64,000 nucleotides of DNA, taken from positions 1 to 64,000 of the forward strand of contig REEN01000021.1 in the NCBI GenBank assembly GCA_007695015.1, in the 5' to 3' direction. Shown here piece after piece: positions 34,683 through 43,582 of this stretch. The translations under genes and the position numbers were made by a program. This stretch comes from Marinilabiliales bacterium (GTDB taxonomy: Bacteria > Bacteroidota > Bacteroidia > Bacteroidales > PUMT01). The first letter of the stretch is position 1; every line of letters begins with the position of its first letter. The notes under the pieces are model-generated. The model was given only the letters and a program-made list of their open reading frames with translations. It had not been told where the DNA came from and made no database searches.

Positions 34683-35834
34683 CTATCTGCCCAAAATCTC
34701 TTCAGCCACCTCGACGACCGAGTAATAGGCCGGTTTGGGCTCCCACTCCCTGTCAAACAGCAGGGGATAGTTGGTACGGCCGCGTACGGGGAAGTTGTTC
34801 TTCCATGAATCGCCGTCAGTCACTCCCCAGAAGGTCACCCTTGATATCTTGTCACGGTGCCTGAGGAATATTTCGAATATGTCACGGTAGCGGTCAGCCA
34901 GCTGCTGCTGAACGTCGTCGGGCAGCCCTTCGGTATAGGGATCGAGCCCCTCCTGCATCTCTGCCACCATGGAGATGTCTGCTCCCGAATACTCCCAAGC
35001 TGCAGGGAGGACGCAGATATCCAGCTCCGTTATCATCACATCGATGCCGAGGGCGGCAAATTCAGTTATCGTCTTCTCTATCTCCGCCAGTGAGGGATCC
35101 GGCAGATGCCAGTGGCCCTGGGTCCCTATGCCGGTGACCGGGGCTCCGTTTTCCTGCAGGTACCTGATAAGCCTGATGGCGCCCTCCCTCTTTGCGGGAT
35201 TCTCAAGCGAGTAGTCATTGTAGTACAGTTCGGCATCAGGATCTGCCTCGCGGGCGTACTCAAATGCCTTCACCAGGTAGTCCTTCCCTATGATGTTGTA
35301 CCAGTGGGTCTCACGCATGGAACCGTCCATATTGAGTGCCTCATTGACCACGTCCCATGCCTGAATTCTTCCCCTGTACCTTCCTGCAACGGTGTGGATA
35401 TGGTCCCTCATCCTCTCAAGCAGGGCATCGCGGTCGAGGAAGTTGCCATCCTCATCCCTGAACACCCATCCCGGTGTCTGGCTGTGCCATACCAGGGTGT
35501 GGCCGATCATGAACATATCATTCTCCTCGCCAAATTCAACAAACCGGTCGACCGGTTCGAAATTGTATTCGCCCGGCTGAGGGTGTATAGGGCCCCATTT
35601 ACTTGCATTCTCAGGTGTAATGGCATTAAAGTGGATCTTTGTGAGCTCTGCGCCTTTAACATCCCTTTCATATATCTGGTTGGCATTAAGGGCGGTACCA
35701 ATCATGAAAGCCTCTTCATAATAGTCCTTGAGGCCTGCGGGAGCATCATCTGCAACGCCGCATGAAGTGAACATTAAGCCGGCGGCCAGGATAAAAGCCG
35801 GCAGAACAATAAATGTTTTTCTCAGTCTTGTCAT
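34683..35834 (-). CDS. GH10 endo-1,4-beta-xylanase lipoprotein
   Basis: A 383-residue protein with a lipoprotein signal (FTSC, Cys at 25), so surface- or periplasm-anchored. The GH10 fold covers residues 35-375. The acid/base is E165 in WDVVNEALN and the nucleophile E270 in MITELDI. HTLVWHSQTPGWV and the late VTFWGVTDGDSWKN are also diagnostic. It cuts internal beta-1,4 bonds of xylan. It is the last gene of the minus-strand operon with the GPH symporter, GH3 and GH67, 70 bases after the symporter. It is a core-length enzyme with no carbohydrate-binding module. Confidence 0.93.
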   Translation of the reverse strand: MTRLRKTFIVLPAFILAAGLMFTSCGVADDAPAGLKDYYEEAFMIGTALNANQIYERDVKGAELTKIHFNAITPENASKWGPIHPQPGEYNFEPVDRFVEFGEENDMFMIGHTLVWHSQTPGWVFRDEDGNFLDRDALLERMRDHIHTVAGRYRGRIQAWDVVNEALNMDGSMRETHWYNIIGKDYLVKAFEYAREADPDAELYYNDYSLENPAKREGAIRLIRYLQENGAPVTGIGTQGHWHLPDPSLAEIEKTITEFAALGIDVMITELDICVLPAAWEYSGADISMVAEMQEGLDPYTEGLPDDVQQQLADRYRDIFEIFLRHRDKISRVTFWGVTDGDSWKNNFPVRGRTNYPLLFDREWEPKPAYYSVVEVAEEILGR

Positions 35835-35904
35835 AACAATAGGTTTTTAGATTAAATTAACCTGCCGGTCGCGAATCCCCCCGGGCAGGAGGTTATTGCA
35901 TTAG

Positions 35905-37338
35905 TTACCCCCGTCTTGCTGTAAGGTCCTTCTCAATATTCACCATCGTTTTGTTGGTTAACGGGTATGCCAGCATTATGAGTCCCCCGGTTATCCCGAA
36001 TATGGCAGGAAAAACACTCATCAGCAGCCTGATCCCGGTAATCGTCTCGGGTGACTGCACAACCAGCGGCACAAAGCCGAACAAATCAAGTGTCCACCCT
36101 ACGAAAGCGCCGCCGAAGGTAAGTCCTATCTTCAGCGCAAACAGCGATGCAGCCATTACAAGTCCCGTCGCACGCCTCCCGAATTTCCACTCTCCATAGT
36201 CAGCCGTATCGGTATATATTGCCCACTGAAGGACCGATACCGATCCGAAAAAGAATGAAACCAGAATATTGAGAATGAACATTGGCATCACATTCCCGGG
36301 CTGCAGGAAGTAGAAAAGGCAGGAGAACAACGCGCTTGTAATTAGAAATCCCGAATAGACATTCTTCTTGTCTATCTTGTCTGAGAACAACCTGGTCAGT
36401 ATGGCGCCCGTGAGGGTAGCTATGGTACCTGCGGTAACGAACGATGAGGTAAAGACCTCATATGTCAGTTTTATGTCAAGTCCGAACAGCGACATCTGCT
36501 GGTCGAGCACAAAATACCTGAAATAGTATGGAGTTGAAGAGCCGCGCATCACAATGTATATCAGCTGAAACACGGTGGCAACGGCAATCAGGACCCAGGG
36601 CCTGTTTCTTACCAGCTCTTTCAGGTCCTGCCTGATATTGGTCTGCTGCTCCTTTGGCGGAAGCACCCTCTCCCTGGTCGAGATGAAGGTGATAAACAGA
36701 AGCAACACGGCAAGCAGGCCATACGCACCCATGGTCATCTGCCATCCTGCCTGTTCGTTTCCTGCACCAAAGTAACTGACCAGAAGCAGTGTTGCCGCAC
36801 CCACGATGGTCTGTCCGACAAATGCAGCCACAAACCTGAAAGAAGATACCACGGTACGCTCCTGTGAATTGGGCGTGATAACACCCATCAGCGCAGAATA
36901 TGGAACATTGACCGCTGTATACATCATCATCAGCAGTATATAGGTGATGTATGCATAGATCAGCTTGCCTGATGCACTGTATTCAGGTGTCGTGAATGTA
37001 AGCACCCCTACCAGTGCCATCGGAATGGCCATGGTGAAGATGTAGGGCCTGAACTTCCCCCACCTGGAATTGGTCCTGTCGGCTATCATCCCCATGACGG
37101 GGTCGGTTACCGCATCCCATATCCTGGCAATAAGGAACATCGTTCCCATTGCTGCCGCAGGCAACCCGAAAACATCAGTATAGAAAATGGGAAGGAACAC
37201 CACAAAGGTCTGAAAATAAAGATTTGAGGCGGCATCGCCGGTGCTGTAGCCTATCTTTTCACGGAGCGACAGCCTTGGGGCGGATATGCCGGGAGCAACA
37301 GCTTCGTCGCCGCCCGCAGTGGTTTCATTATTTGCCAT
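35905..37338 (-). CDS. GPH-family sugar:cation symporter
   Basis: A 477-residue inner-membrane protein of the MFS type, with 12 predicted helices. LREKIGYSTGDAASNLYFQT at the start and PVMGMIADRTNSRWGKFRPYI between helices 2 and 3 are the hallmarks of the glycoside-pentoside-hexuronide family (MelB/XylP type). It likely imports xylo-oligosaccharides, aldobiouronate products or xylosides with Na+ or H+. It sits 53 bases after GH3 and 70 before GH10. Confidence 0.9.
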   Translation of the reverse strand: MANNETTAGGDEAVAPGISAPRLSLREKIGYSTGDAASNLYFQTFVVFLPIFYTDVFGLPAAAMGTMFLIARIWDAVTDPVMGMIADRTNSRWGKFRPYIFTMAIPMALVGVLTFTTPEYSASGKLIYAYITYILLMMMYTAVNVPYSALMGVITPNSQERTVVSSFRFVAAFVGQTIVGAATLLLVSYFGAGNEQAGWQMTMGAYGLLAVLLLFITFISTRERVLPPKEQQTNIRQDLKELVRNRPWVLIAVATVFQLIYIVMRGSSTPYYFRYFVLDQQMSLFGLDIKLTYEVFTSSFVTAGTIATLTGAILTRLFSDKIDKKNVYSGFLITSALFSCLFYFLQPGNVMPMFILNILVSFFFGSVSVLQWAIYTDTADYGEWKFGRRATGLVMAASLFALKIGLTFGGAFVGWTLDLFGFVPLVVQSPETITGIRLLMSVFPAIFGITGGLIMLAYPLTNKTMVNIEKDLTARRG

Positions 37339-37391
37339 ATCACTAAATATAACTGATTATTAATAAAATCCCTGTTACGATATATTGATTT

Positions 37392-39701
37392 CTATTTTAC
37401 CCGCAAAACAACCTTTTCAAGGTCCTCATCCCGTGAGGAGTTGCCGACCATGATCTCAAACTCGCCGGGCTCAACCACATACTCCATGTTTATGTCCCAG
37501 AATGCAAGAGATTCGGGCGTTACAGCCAGAGATACGGTCTTCTTCTCCCCGGGTGCGAGGTACACCTTCTCAAAGCCCTTAAGCTCCTTTACCGGCCTGG
37601 TGACCGAGCTGACCAGGTCTCTTATGTACATCTGCACCACCTCAGATCCTTCCCTGCCACCCGTATTGGTCACATCGGCAAGCACGGCCGTTGTCTCATC
37701 CCGGCCTATACTCTCCTTCTCAAGCCTTACATTGTCAATCCTGAATGTCGTGTAGCTCAGCCCGTATCCGAAGGGGAACAGCGGAGAGACCTCGTCAAAG
37801 AGGTACCCGCGGCGGGCCGATGGCTTATGGTTGTAAAAGGCCGGTATATGTCCCGCTGAACGCGGAACCGTTATCGGCAGTTTTCCCCCGGGGTTCGAGT
37901 TGCCGAAAAGCACATCAGCCACTGCATGCCCCGTCTCCTGTCCGATATACCAGCACTCAAGCAGGGCCGTTGCATTTTCTTCAGCATAATTGACGGAAAG
38001 GGGCCTGCCGTTAAACAGCAGCGCCACCACAGGCTTGCCGGTACCTGTCATGGCCCTGAGCAGCTCATCCTGCCTGCCTACCATGTCTATGCTGGTGCGG
38101 TCGCCCATATGGTTGAGCATCCATGCCTCGCGCGAGGTCTGCTCGTTTCCGCCCAAAGCGACGATTATGACATCGGCCTCTCCGGCCACCTTAACAGCTT
38201 CGGCTATCTGCCTGCGGTCCTCTTCCGGATCGGACGGCACCACCTCATCTTCGTTCCATGAGCCGCCGACAGTGATCTTGCAGCCTTCGCTGTAAACAAC
38301 CTTTGCCTTGTCTCCGGCAAAAGCTTTGATGCCATCCAGCACGGTGACATCATTAACGGGAACGCCACTGTATCCACCCAGCAGGCTCCTGTTTGCATTG
38401 GGGCCTATTACGGCTATGGTACCTGCCTTATTAATGTCGAGCGGCAGCAGGTTGTCGCTGTTCTTCAACAGGGTAATGCTCTCCCGCGCCGCCTCCAGTG
38501 CAATACGCCGGTTCTCCTCCGAACCTGAGATACGCGCAGCCTGATCAGGGTCCACATAGGGATCCTCAAAAAGCCCGAACCTGAATTTCCACAGAAGCAT
38601 GGGCTCAATAAGCTCATCCAGCTCAGTTTCCTTCAGGACTCCCTCATTTACCAGGTCAACAAGATGCAGGTAGCAGTCCGGTTCGGGCAGTTCAATGTTA
38701 ACGCCGGCGCGGACAGCCAGGATGGCCGACTCCCTGCGGTCGGCCGCAACGAAATGCCCATGTGTGTCGGGACGGTAACCAAGCTCCCATATAGCATAAT
38801 AATCTGATACGGTATAACCACTGAAACCCCACTCACCGCGAAGCACATCCCTTAGAAGCCACCTGTTGGCATGAGAAGGCACTCCGTCTATCTCGTTATA
38901 TGCCGGCATGACACTTATTGCACCAGCCTTTTGTATTGCCTCTTTGAAAGGATAGAGGAACGTTTCACGCAGCACCCGTTCTGAAACATTTACAGGGGCG
39001 CAGTTCATGCCCGATTCCGGCTGGCCGTGTGCGGCAAAATGCTTGAGCGTGGCTATCAGGTTCTTCCTGTTTTTGAAAGTGCGGTCGCCCTGAAAACCCG
39101 TTACCGCAGCAACACCCATCTGCGCCACCAGGTAGGGGTCTTCGCCGAAGGTTTCCTCTACCCTGCCCCACCTCGGGTCCCTGGCAACATCAACCACCGG
39201 GGTGAGCGCCTGGTGGGCTCCCCTGACCCGCGCCTCTTCGGCGGTCATGGCGTACAGATCTTTTACCAGGCGGGTATTGAAGGTGCCGGCCAGCGCTATG
39301 GGCTGCGGGAAGCTTGTCGCACCCTTCTCTGCCAGTCCGTGCAGGCATTCCTCATGAAAAACCACGGGTATGCCAAGCCTGCTCTTTTCAATGAAGAACT
39401 TCTGTATATCATTTGTAAGCTCTGCCATCTCACGGGCGTTGCGGCCTCCCCCTGCATCACCGGGACGCCCGACCTGTCCGGGAAACCGGCCGTTGCTGTA
39501 GGCGGCCTTAGCCTTTTCCGGATCAAAATTACCGTTCTCATCGACAAGGGTCTCGTTCTTTTCGTTCCATACGCACACCATCTGTGCCGCCTTCTCTTCA
39601 AGCGTCATCCGTGAGATAAGGTCTTTCACCCGCTCTTCAGGTGTAAGTGCGGGGTTCATGTAGGGCAGATCCCCGGGCGGGGTGTTTTCCTTCTTTATCA
39701 T
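37392..39701 (-). CDS. GH3 beta-glycosidase (beta-xylosidase type), cytosolic
   Basis: A 769-residue enzyme without a signal peptide, so cytosolic. It has the full GH3 architecture: the (beta/alpha)8 barrel with nucleophile D300 in GYTVSDYYAIWE, an alpha/beta sandwich, and the fibronectin-like C-terminal domain (ELKGFEKVYLAPGEKKTVSLAV). The substrate-binding segment LIATLKHFAAHGQPESG and ARDPRWGRVEETFGEDPYL are intact. From its neighbours it most likely releases xylose from short xylo-oligosaccharides; sequence alone does not exclude a beta-glucosidase. It lies 114 bases downstream of the GH67 gene. Confidence 0.9.
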   Translation of the reverse strand: MIKKENTPPGDLPYMNPALTPEERVKDLISRMTLEEKAAQMVCVWNEKNETLVDENGNFDPEKAKAAYSNGRFPGQVGRPGDAGGGRNAREMAELTNDIQKFFIEKSRLGIPVVFHEECLHGLAEKGATSFPQPIALAGTFNTRLVKDLYAMTAEEARVRGAHQALTPVVDVARDPRWGRVEETFGEDPYLVAQMGVAAVTGFQGDRTFKNRKNLIATLKHFAAHGQPESGMNCAPVNVSERVLRETFLYPFKEAIQKAGAISVMPAYNEIDGVPSHANRWLLRDVLRGEWGFSGYTVSDYYAIWELGYRPDTHGHFVAADRRESAILAVRAGVNIELPEPDCYLHLVDLVNEGVLKETELDELIEPMLLWKFRFGLFEDPYVDPDQAARISGSEENRRIALEAARESITLLKNSDNLLPLDINKAGTIAVIGPNANRSLLGGYSGVPVNDVTVLDGIKAFAGDKAKVVYSEGCKITVGGSWNEDEVVPSDPEEDRRQIAEAVKVAGEADVIIVALGGNEQTSREAWMLNHMGDRTSIDMVGRQDELLRAMTGTGKPVVALLFNGRPLSVNYAEENATALLECWYIGQETGHAVADVLFGNSNPGGKLPITVPRSAGHIPAFYNHKPSARRGYLFDEVSPLFPFGYGLSYTTFRIDNVRLEKESIGRDETTAVLADVTNTGGREGSEVVQMYIRDLVSSVTRPVKELKGFEKVYLAPGEKKTVSLAVTPESLAFWDINMEYVVEPGEFEIMVGNSSRDEDLEKVVLRVK

Positions 39702-39815
39702 ATCAACTATCTTTTTTATTAATTATTAATACTACTAATTATCAATGCCCGGAGCAGAACCGGATACCCGGCCCGGCAATATAAGCAGGCCGCTTTGTTA
39801 CTTTTAACATTGGGA

Positions 39816-42023
39816 CTACCAACTGTACCAGGGATCAGGAACATAGATTATTCTTTCAAGGTCCATGTAATGCTCAAGGTCATGATCAGGCTGTTCAAGT
39901 CCCCGAGGTATCGGCTTTCCTGAAAAAGACTGAAAATAGAGCACACACGAATTGCGCCAGCGCACGGCATCCCTCTCCTGTATCTTCAAAAGGGCCCTCA
40001 CATGCTCATGCCTCTCCCTGTCTATAAGTCCCCCGACCGAATCCCAGGCATCCTGCATCCACCGGACCGTCTCAACCCCTTCGTAATATTTGTGTACAAG
40101 CTCATCCCAGAGCGTCCTGCCCGACCTCATGGGATGATCCCAGCCCACGTGGTGGAACCACAGCAGGTACTCTTCGGGAATCCTTTCTATATCCCTGAAC
40201 ACAGACGCCACCGGCTCATGGTACTGCTCAACAGCGTTTGACCCGCTTTCGGTCCGGTCAAACCCGATGCCCTGTTCACTCGCCCTGTGATAATAGACAG
40301 CACCCCAGTCCGGTCTGTGATGGTGCTCGGTCCACGGAGCCGGCCCGTAATGATGCCCCTGGGCATACAGGTGAGTAAGTCCGAGTGGATTCCTGTAATT
40401 GACGGCAGCCTCGCGCGACCTGAACATGATCTCCTTCGCGGTACCGGTGAAACGATCATCGTTGGTAAATGTCATCCTCAGCCACTCATCAGCCAGAACT
40501 TCGGCTGTAAGGGTGTGATCCCATGCCAGCCGGCCGAAGGCATACCAGCTTGACTGCACAAAAGGCTGGCCTGTCCAGTTACGGTCGGTTCCGGGGTTTA
40601 TCACCCCGGCCATCCCGGTGAGGTTGTAATCGAAGACCTTGCCCTCAAGGACCCTGCCTACCGTCGATCCCTCTCCCGCAGCGTATGTGTCGGCATTGAG
40701 AACCTCGGTGTACATGGGCCCCTTGTATGCCAGGTGTATCCCGAAACCAAAATACTCCTGCGTAACCTGGAACTCCATCATGGTATTGGTGTTGGGCAGC
40801 GCCCCGAACAGGGGTGAGAAGGGCTCCCTGGGCTGAAAATCTATAGGCCCGTTCTTTACCTGTACAATGACATTGTCCATGAACTTACCGTCAAGGGGCA
40901 CGAACTCATCCCACGCCTCCCTGAACCGGTCTGTCCTGCCAGGGTCATATACAAAGGCCCTCCACATTACTATTCCGCCGAAAGGCTCTACGGCACGGGC
41001 AAGCATATTGGCCCCGTCGGCATGATCACGGCCGTAGCCATGGGGTCCCGGCTGGCCCTCAGAATCGGCCTTTACCAGGAATCCGCCTAGATCGGGTATG
41101 TATGAATATATCTCAGCCGCCTTTTCATTCCACCACTCAATTACCCGGGGGTCGAGAGGATCGGCGGTATCGAGGCCGGCGAGTATCCGTGGCGAGTCGA
41201 AATTGATCGAAAGGTAGACCCTGATACCATAAGGCCTGAAGATATCGGCAAGGACCGCTATTTTCTCAAGGAACTGCCCTGTTACGAAACGGGCATCGGC
41301 GTTGACATTGTTTATGGCCGCGCCGTTTATGCCAAGTGATGCGTTCAGCCTGGCGTAATCGGTGTATCTCGGGTGCCTGTATTCGGGCAGGGTCCCCCAC
41401 TCCCATAGTGAAAGTCCGCCATACCCTCTTTCTACAAGTCTTCCTATATTATCCCAGTGATTTACCACCCTGTGCATGACCCGTGGGGAGCTGCTAACCG
41501 TGATGTTTTCGAGACTCTGTTGGGTCTGCAGCAGCCTGAGCAGGTGAAACGTGCCGTAAAGCACCCCTATGTCGGTTTGAGCAGCAATAATGATCGCAGG
41601 ATATCTGCCTGTCGACACCTCTTCGATCAGGAAACCTTCAGGGCCAAGTTCATCGATCCTGTCCCCCAGTTCAAGAGAGGCAATTACCGGCGAGCCTGAC
41701 GGGGTGCCGGCTATAAGGGCTCCTCCACCTTCAGGCCTGCTCCTGAATTCAACCTCACGGCCGAGCAATCCCCCCAGTCCCTTATCAAGCTCCTTTTTCA
41801 CGGCAAGCATGGTGGGACTGCTCTCCTCCAGAACCACATACCCGAGGCGGCTCCTGTAGTCGTCAAGTAACTGGTTGCCGGATACCTGCTCATAGCGCAG
41901 CCACATACGGTACCCGTCTTCGGCACCGGCTGCACCCGGCAACATTATTAAAATAAATAAAATAAGTACTGTTCGTGGCAGGTTTTGCACTGTTTCCGGC
42001 AATCTGTTTCCTTTGAAGCCCAT
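39816..42023 (-). CDS. GH67 alpha-glucuronidase, exported
   Basis: A 735-residue protein with a signal peptide ([17 protein letters not shown]). It has the GH67 domains: an N-terminal beta region, a central barrel and a helical C-terminal domain. Candidate catalytic residues are E322 (VKADSEGQ), D395 (NGPIDFQ) and E423 (VTQEYF). Their spacing, 73 then 28 residues, equals that of E292/D365/E393 which I recall for the Cellvibrio enzyme. It removes 4-O-methyl-glucuronic acid from the ends of aldouronic xylo-oligosaccharides. First gene of the operon. Its start lies 26 bases from the target duplication of the IS, which therefore separates it from its original upstream region. Confidence 0.93.
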   Translation of the reverse strand: MGFKGNRLPETVQNLPRTVLILFILIMLPGAAGAEDGYRMWLRYEQVSGNQLLDDYRSRLGYVVLEESSPTMLAVKKELDKGLGGLLGREVEFRSRPEGGGALIAGTPSGSPVIASLELGDRIDELGPEGFLIEEVSTGRYPAIIIAAQTDIGVLYGTFHLLRLLQTQQSLENITVSSSPRVMHRVVNHWDNIGRLVERGYGGLSLWEWGTLPEYRHPRYTDYARLNASLGINGAAINNVNADARFVTGQFLEKIAVLADIFRPYGIRVYLSINFDSPRILAGLDTADPLDPRVIEWWNEKAAEIYSYIPDLGGFLVKADSEGQPGPHGYGRDHADGANMLARAVEPFGGIVMWRAFVYDPGRTDRFREAWDEFVPLDGKFMDNVIVQVKNGPIDFQPREPFSPLFGALPNTNTMMEFQVTQEYFGFGIHLAYKGPMYTEVLNADTYAAGEGSTVGRVLEGKVFDYNLTGMAGVINPGTDRNWTGQPFVQSSWYAFGRLAWDHTLTAEVLADEWLRMTFTNDDRFTGTAKEIMFRSREAAVNYRNPLGLTHLYAQGHHYGPAPWTEHHHRPDWGAVYYHRASEQGIGFDRTESGSNAVEQYHEPVASVFRDIERIPEEYLLWFHHVGWDHPMRSGRTLWDELVHKYYEGVETVRWMQDAWDSVGGLIDRERHEHVRALLKIQERDAVRWRNSCVLYFQSFSGKPIPRGLEQPDHDLEHYMDLERIIYVPDPWYSW

Positions 42024-42049
42024 ATTTTAAAAAATTTCCCATAAAAGTA

Positions 42050-42058
42050 GTATTTTCT
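42050..42058 (+). repeat. Target-site duplication, left copy
   Basis: GTATTTTCT directly abuts the left inverted repeat of the IS. The same nine bases follow the right inverted repeat at 43374-43382. Confidence 0.9.
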
Positions 42059-42162
42059 CATTAGTGTCCGATAAATATTAAATTGCGTTCTTTGAAATCC
42101 TTGCTATATCTGATTTGTGGAGCTTTTTAGTTGCGTGTCGATTTGAATTGAAATATTGGTTT

Positions 42163-42182
42163 TTAGCTTTACACAAAGCTAA
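42163..42182 (+). promoter_or_regulatory. Hairpin just upstream of the transposase start
   Basis: TTAGCTTT and AAAGCTAA form a perfect 8-bp stem with the loop ACAC. It ends six bases before the ATG at 42188, where the ribosome binds. Such a hairpin could reduce translation of transcripts read into the element from outside; that is inference. Confidence 0.45.
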
Positions 42183-42187
42183 TAATC

Positions 42188-43360
42188 ATGAATCAAGGCA
42201 AATTTGTTTTCTCCCAACTCACCGATTTTCTCCCTAAAAGAATTTTTGACGGTCTGGTCACCAAATACAATGCAAATAAATATGTTAGGCATTTCACATG
42301 CTGGAATCAGTTACTCTGCATGGTGTTTGGCCAACTTACCGGAAGAGATAGCTTACGAGATCTTATGATTAGTATCGAACCACACAAACCCAAGTACTAT
42401 CATCTAGGTTTTGGAAAAGGAACCTCAAGATCAAACTTTGCCAACTCCAATGAAAAAAGAGATTGTAGAGTGTTTGAAGATTTTGCGTACTATCTCATTG
42501 ACCTGGCCAGGCAATCTGCAATAGTAGATCAGGATTTTCAGCTTAACATTGATGGCAATGTCTATGCATTCGATTCAACTACAATTGATCTATGTTTGAG
42601 TGTATTCTGGTGGGCTGAATTTCGCAAGACAAAAGGAGGTGTCAAAATGCACACCTTGTATGACATCAAAACTTCGATCCCCTCATTTATCCATATATCT
42701 TCAGCAAAAGTACATGATGTCAATGTAATGGATCTTTTATCTTACGAACCAGGTGGATATTATATCTTTGACCGGGCTTATATTGATTATAACAGGTTGT
42801 TCAACTTAAATAAAAGCTTAGCCTATTTTGTCGCCAGAGCAAAAGATAATATCCAATTTCGCAGAATGTACTCAAAAAAAGTCTGTAAGGATACCGGTGT
42901 TTTATTAGATCAGATCGGGAAATTGAAAGGATTTTATGTTTCAAAAAAATATCCTGAAAAACTCCGGTACATCAAATATTTCGATGATGAAACAGGCAAT
43001 GAACTTGAGTTTTTATCAAATAATTTTGAACTAACAGCAGAAGACATTGCTCAACTTTACAAATACAGATGGAAGGTGGAGCTGTTTTTTAAATGGATTA
43101 AACAGCACCTTAAGATCAAATCATTTTGGGGTACGAGCCCGAATGCAGTCAAAATACAAATCTACTCGGCGATTATTGCTTATTGCTTGGTTGCATTGGT
43201 CCGTAATAAACTGAAAATTGATCGTTCTACCTACGAAATTTTGCAAATATTGAGCATATCTCTACTTGACAAAACACCTATAAAAGAGCTACTTACATAT
43301 CAGAATTACAAAGATGTCAAAGAACTATATTGTAAACAGTTGAAAATCAACTGGAATTAA
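42188..43360 (+). CDS. IS4-family DDE transposase
   Basis: A 390-residue transposase. The catalytic acids are visible: D in YAFDSTTIDL, D in YIFDRAYIDY, and E in YKYRWKVELFFKWIKQHL, which corresponds to the IS4 Y-(2)-R-(3)-E-(6)-K signature. The N-terminal part (QLLCMVFGQLTGRDSLRDL) is typical of this IS4 group (DUF4372/DUF4096-like N-terminus). Stop codon at 43360 overlaps the right inverted repeat. Apparently intact, so likely active. Confidence 0.95.
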   Translation: MNQGKFVFSQLTDFLPKRIFDGLVTKYNANKYVRHFTCWNQLLCMVFGQLTGRDSLRDLMISIEPHKPKYYHLGFGKGTSRSNFANSNEKRDCRVFEDFAYYLIDLARQSAIVDQDFQLNIDGNVYAFDSTTIDLCLSVFWWAEFRKTKGGVKMHTLYDIKTSIPSFIHISSAKVHDVNVMDLLSYEPGGYYIFDRAYIDYNRLFNLNKSLAYFVARAKDNIQFRRMYSKKVCKDTGVLLDQIGKLKGFYVSKKYPEKLRYIKYFDDETGNELEFLSNNFELTAEDIAQLYKYRWKVELFFKWIKQHLKIKSFWGTSPNAVKIQIYSAIIAYCLVALVRNKLKIDRSTYEILQILSISLLDKTPIKELLTYQNYKDVKELYCKQLKINWN

Positions 43361-43373
43361 TCGGACACTAATG

Positions 43374-43382
43374 GTATTTTCT
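43374..43382 (+). repeat. Target-site duplication, right copy
   Basis: Identical to the nine bases at 42050-42058 and directly adjacent to the right inverted repeat. Beyond it the original intergenic sequence upstream of the S41 protease resumes. Confidence 0.9.
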
Positions 43383-43582
43383 GATAAATAGACAGAATTT
43401 GTTAATAAACGGGTGACAGAACACGGTGCTTTTCCTGGCGGCATGGGGGCCGGCACTTGGCTTGCCGCTGAACCCGGTGCTTATGCAACTGCCTGTTTAA
43501 CACCAAAATCAGGTTGTATGACCGGTTTATTGAAACTTTAGTTATTTTTAACAGATATTTTAAACCTCAGAACATTGAAAAA

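Larger units (their letters stand above)
42059..43373 (+). mobile_element. Complete IS4-family insertion sequence, 1315 bp
   Basis: The ends are the inverted repeats CATTAGTGTCCGAT (42059-42072) and its complement at 43360-43373, perfect over 14 bases. Both ends are bordered by the perfect 9-bp direct repeat GTATTTTCT. One transposase gene fills the element. The element is AT-rich compared with the glycosidase genes around it. Intact ends, intact transposase and an exact target duplication mean it is recent. It sits between the divergent GH67 and S41-protease genes. Confidence 0.95.
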
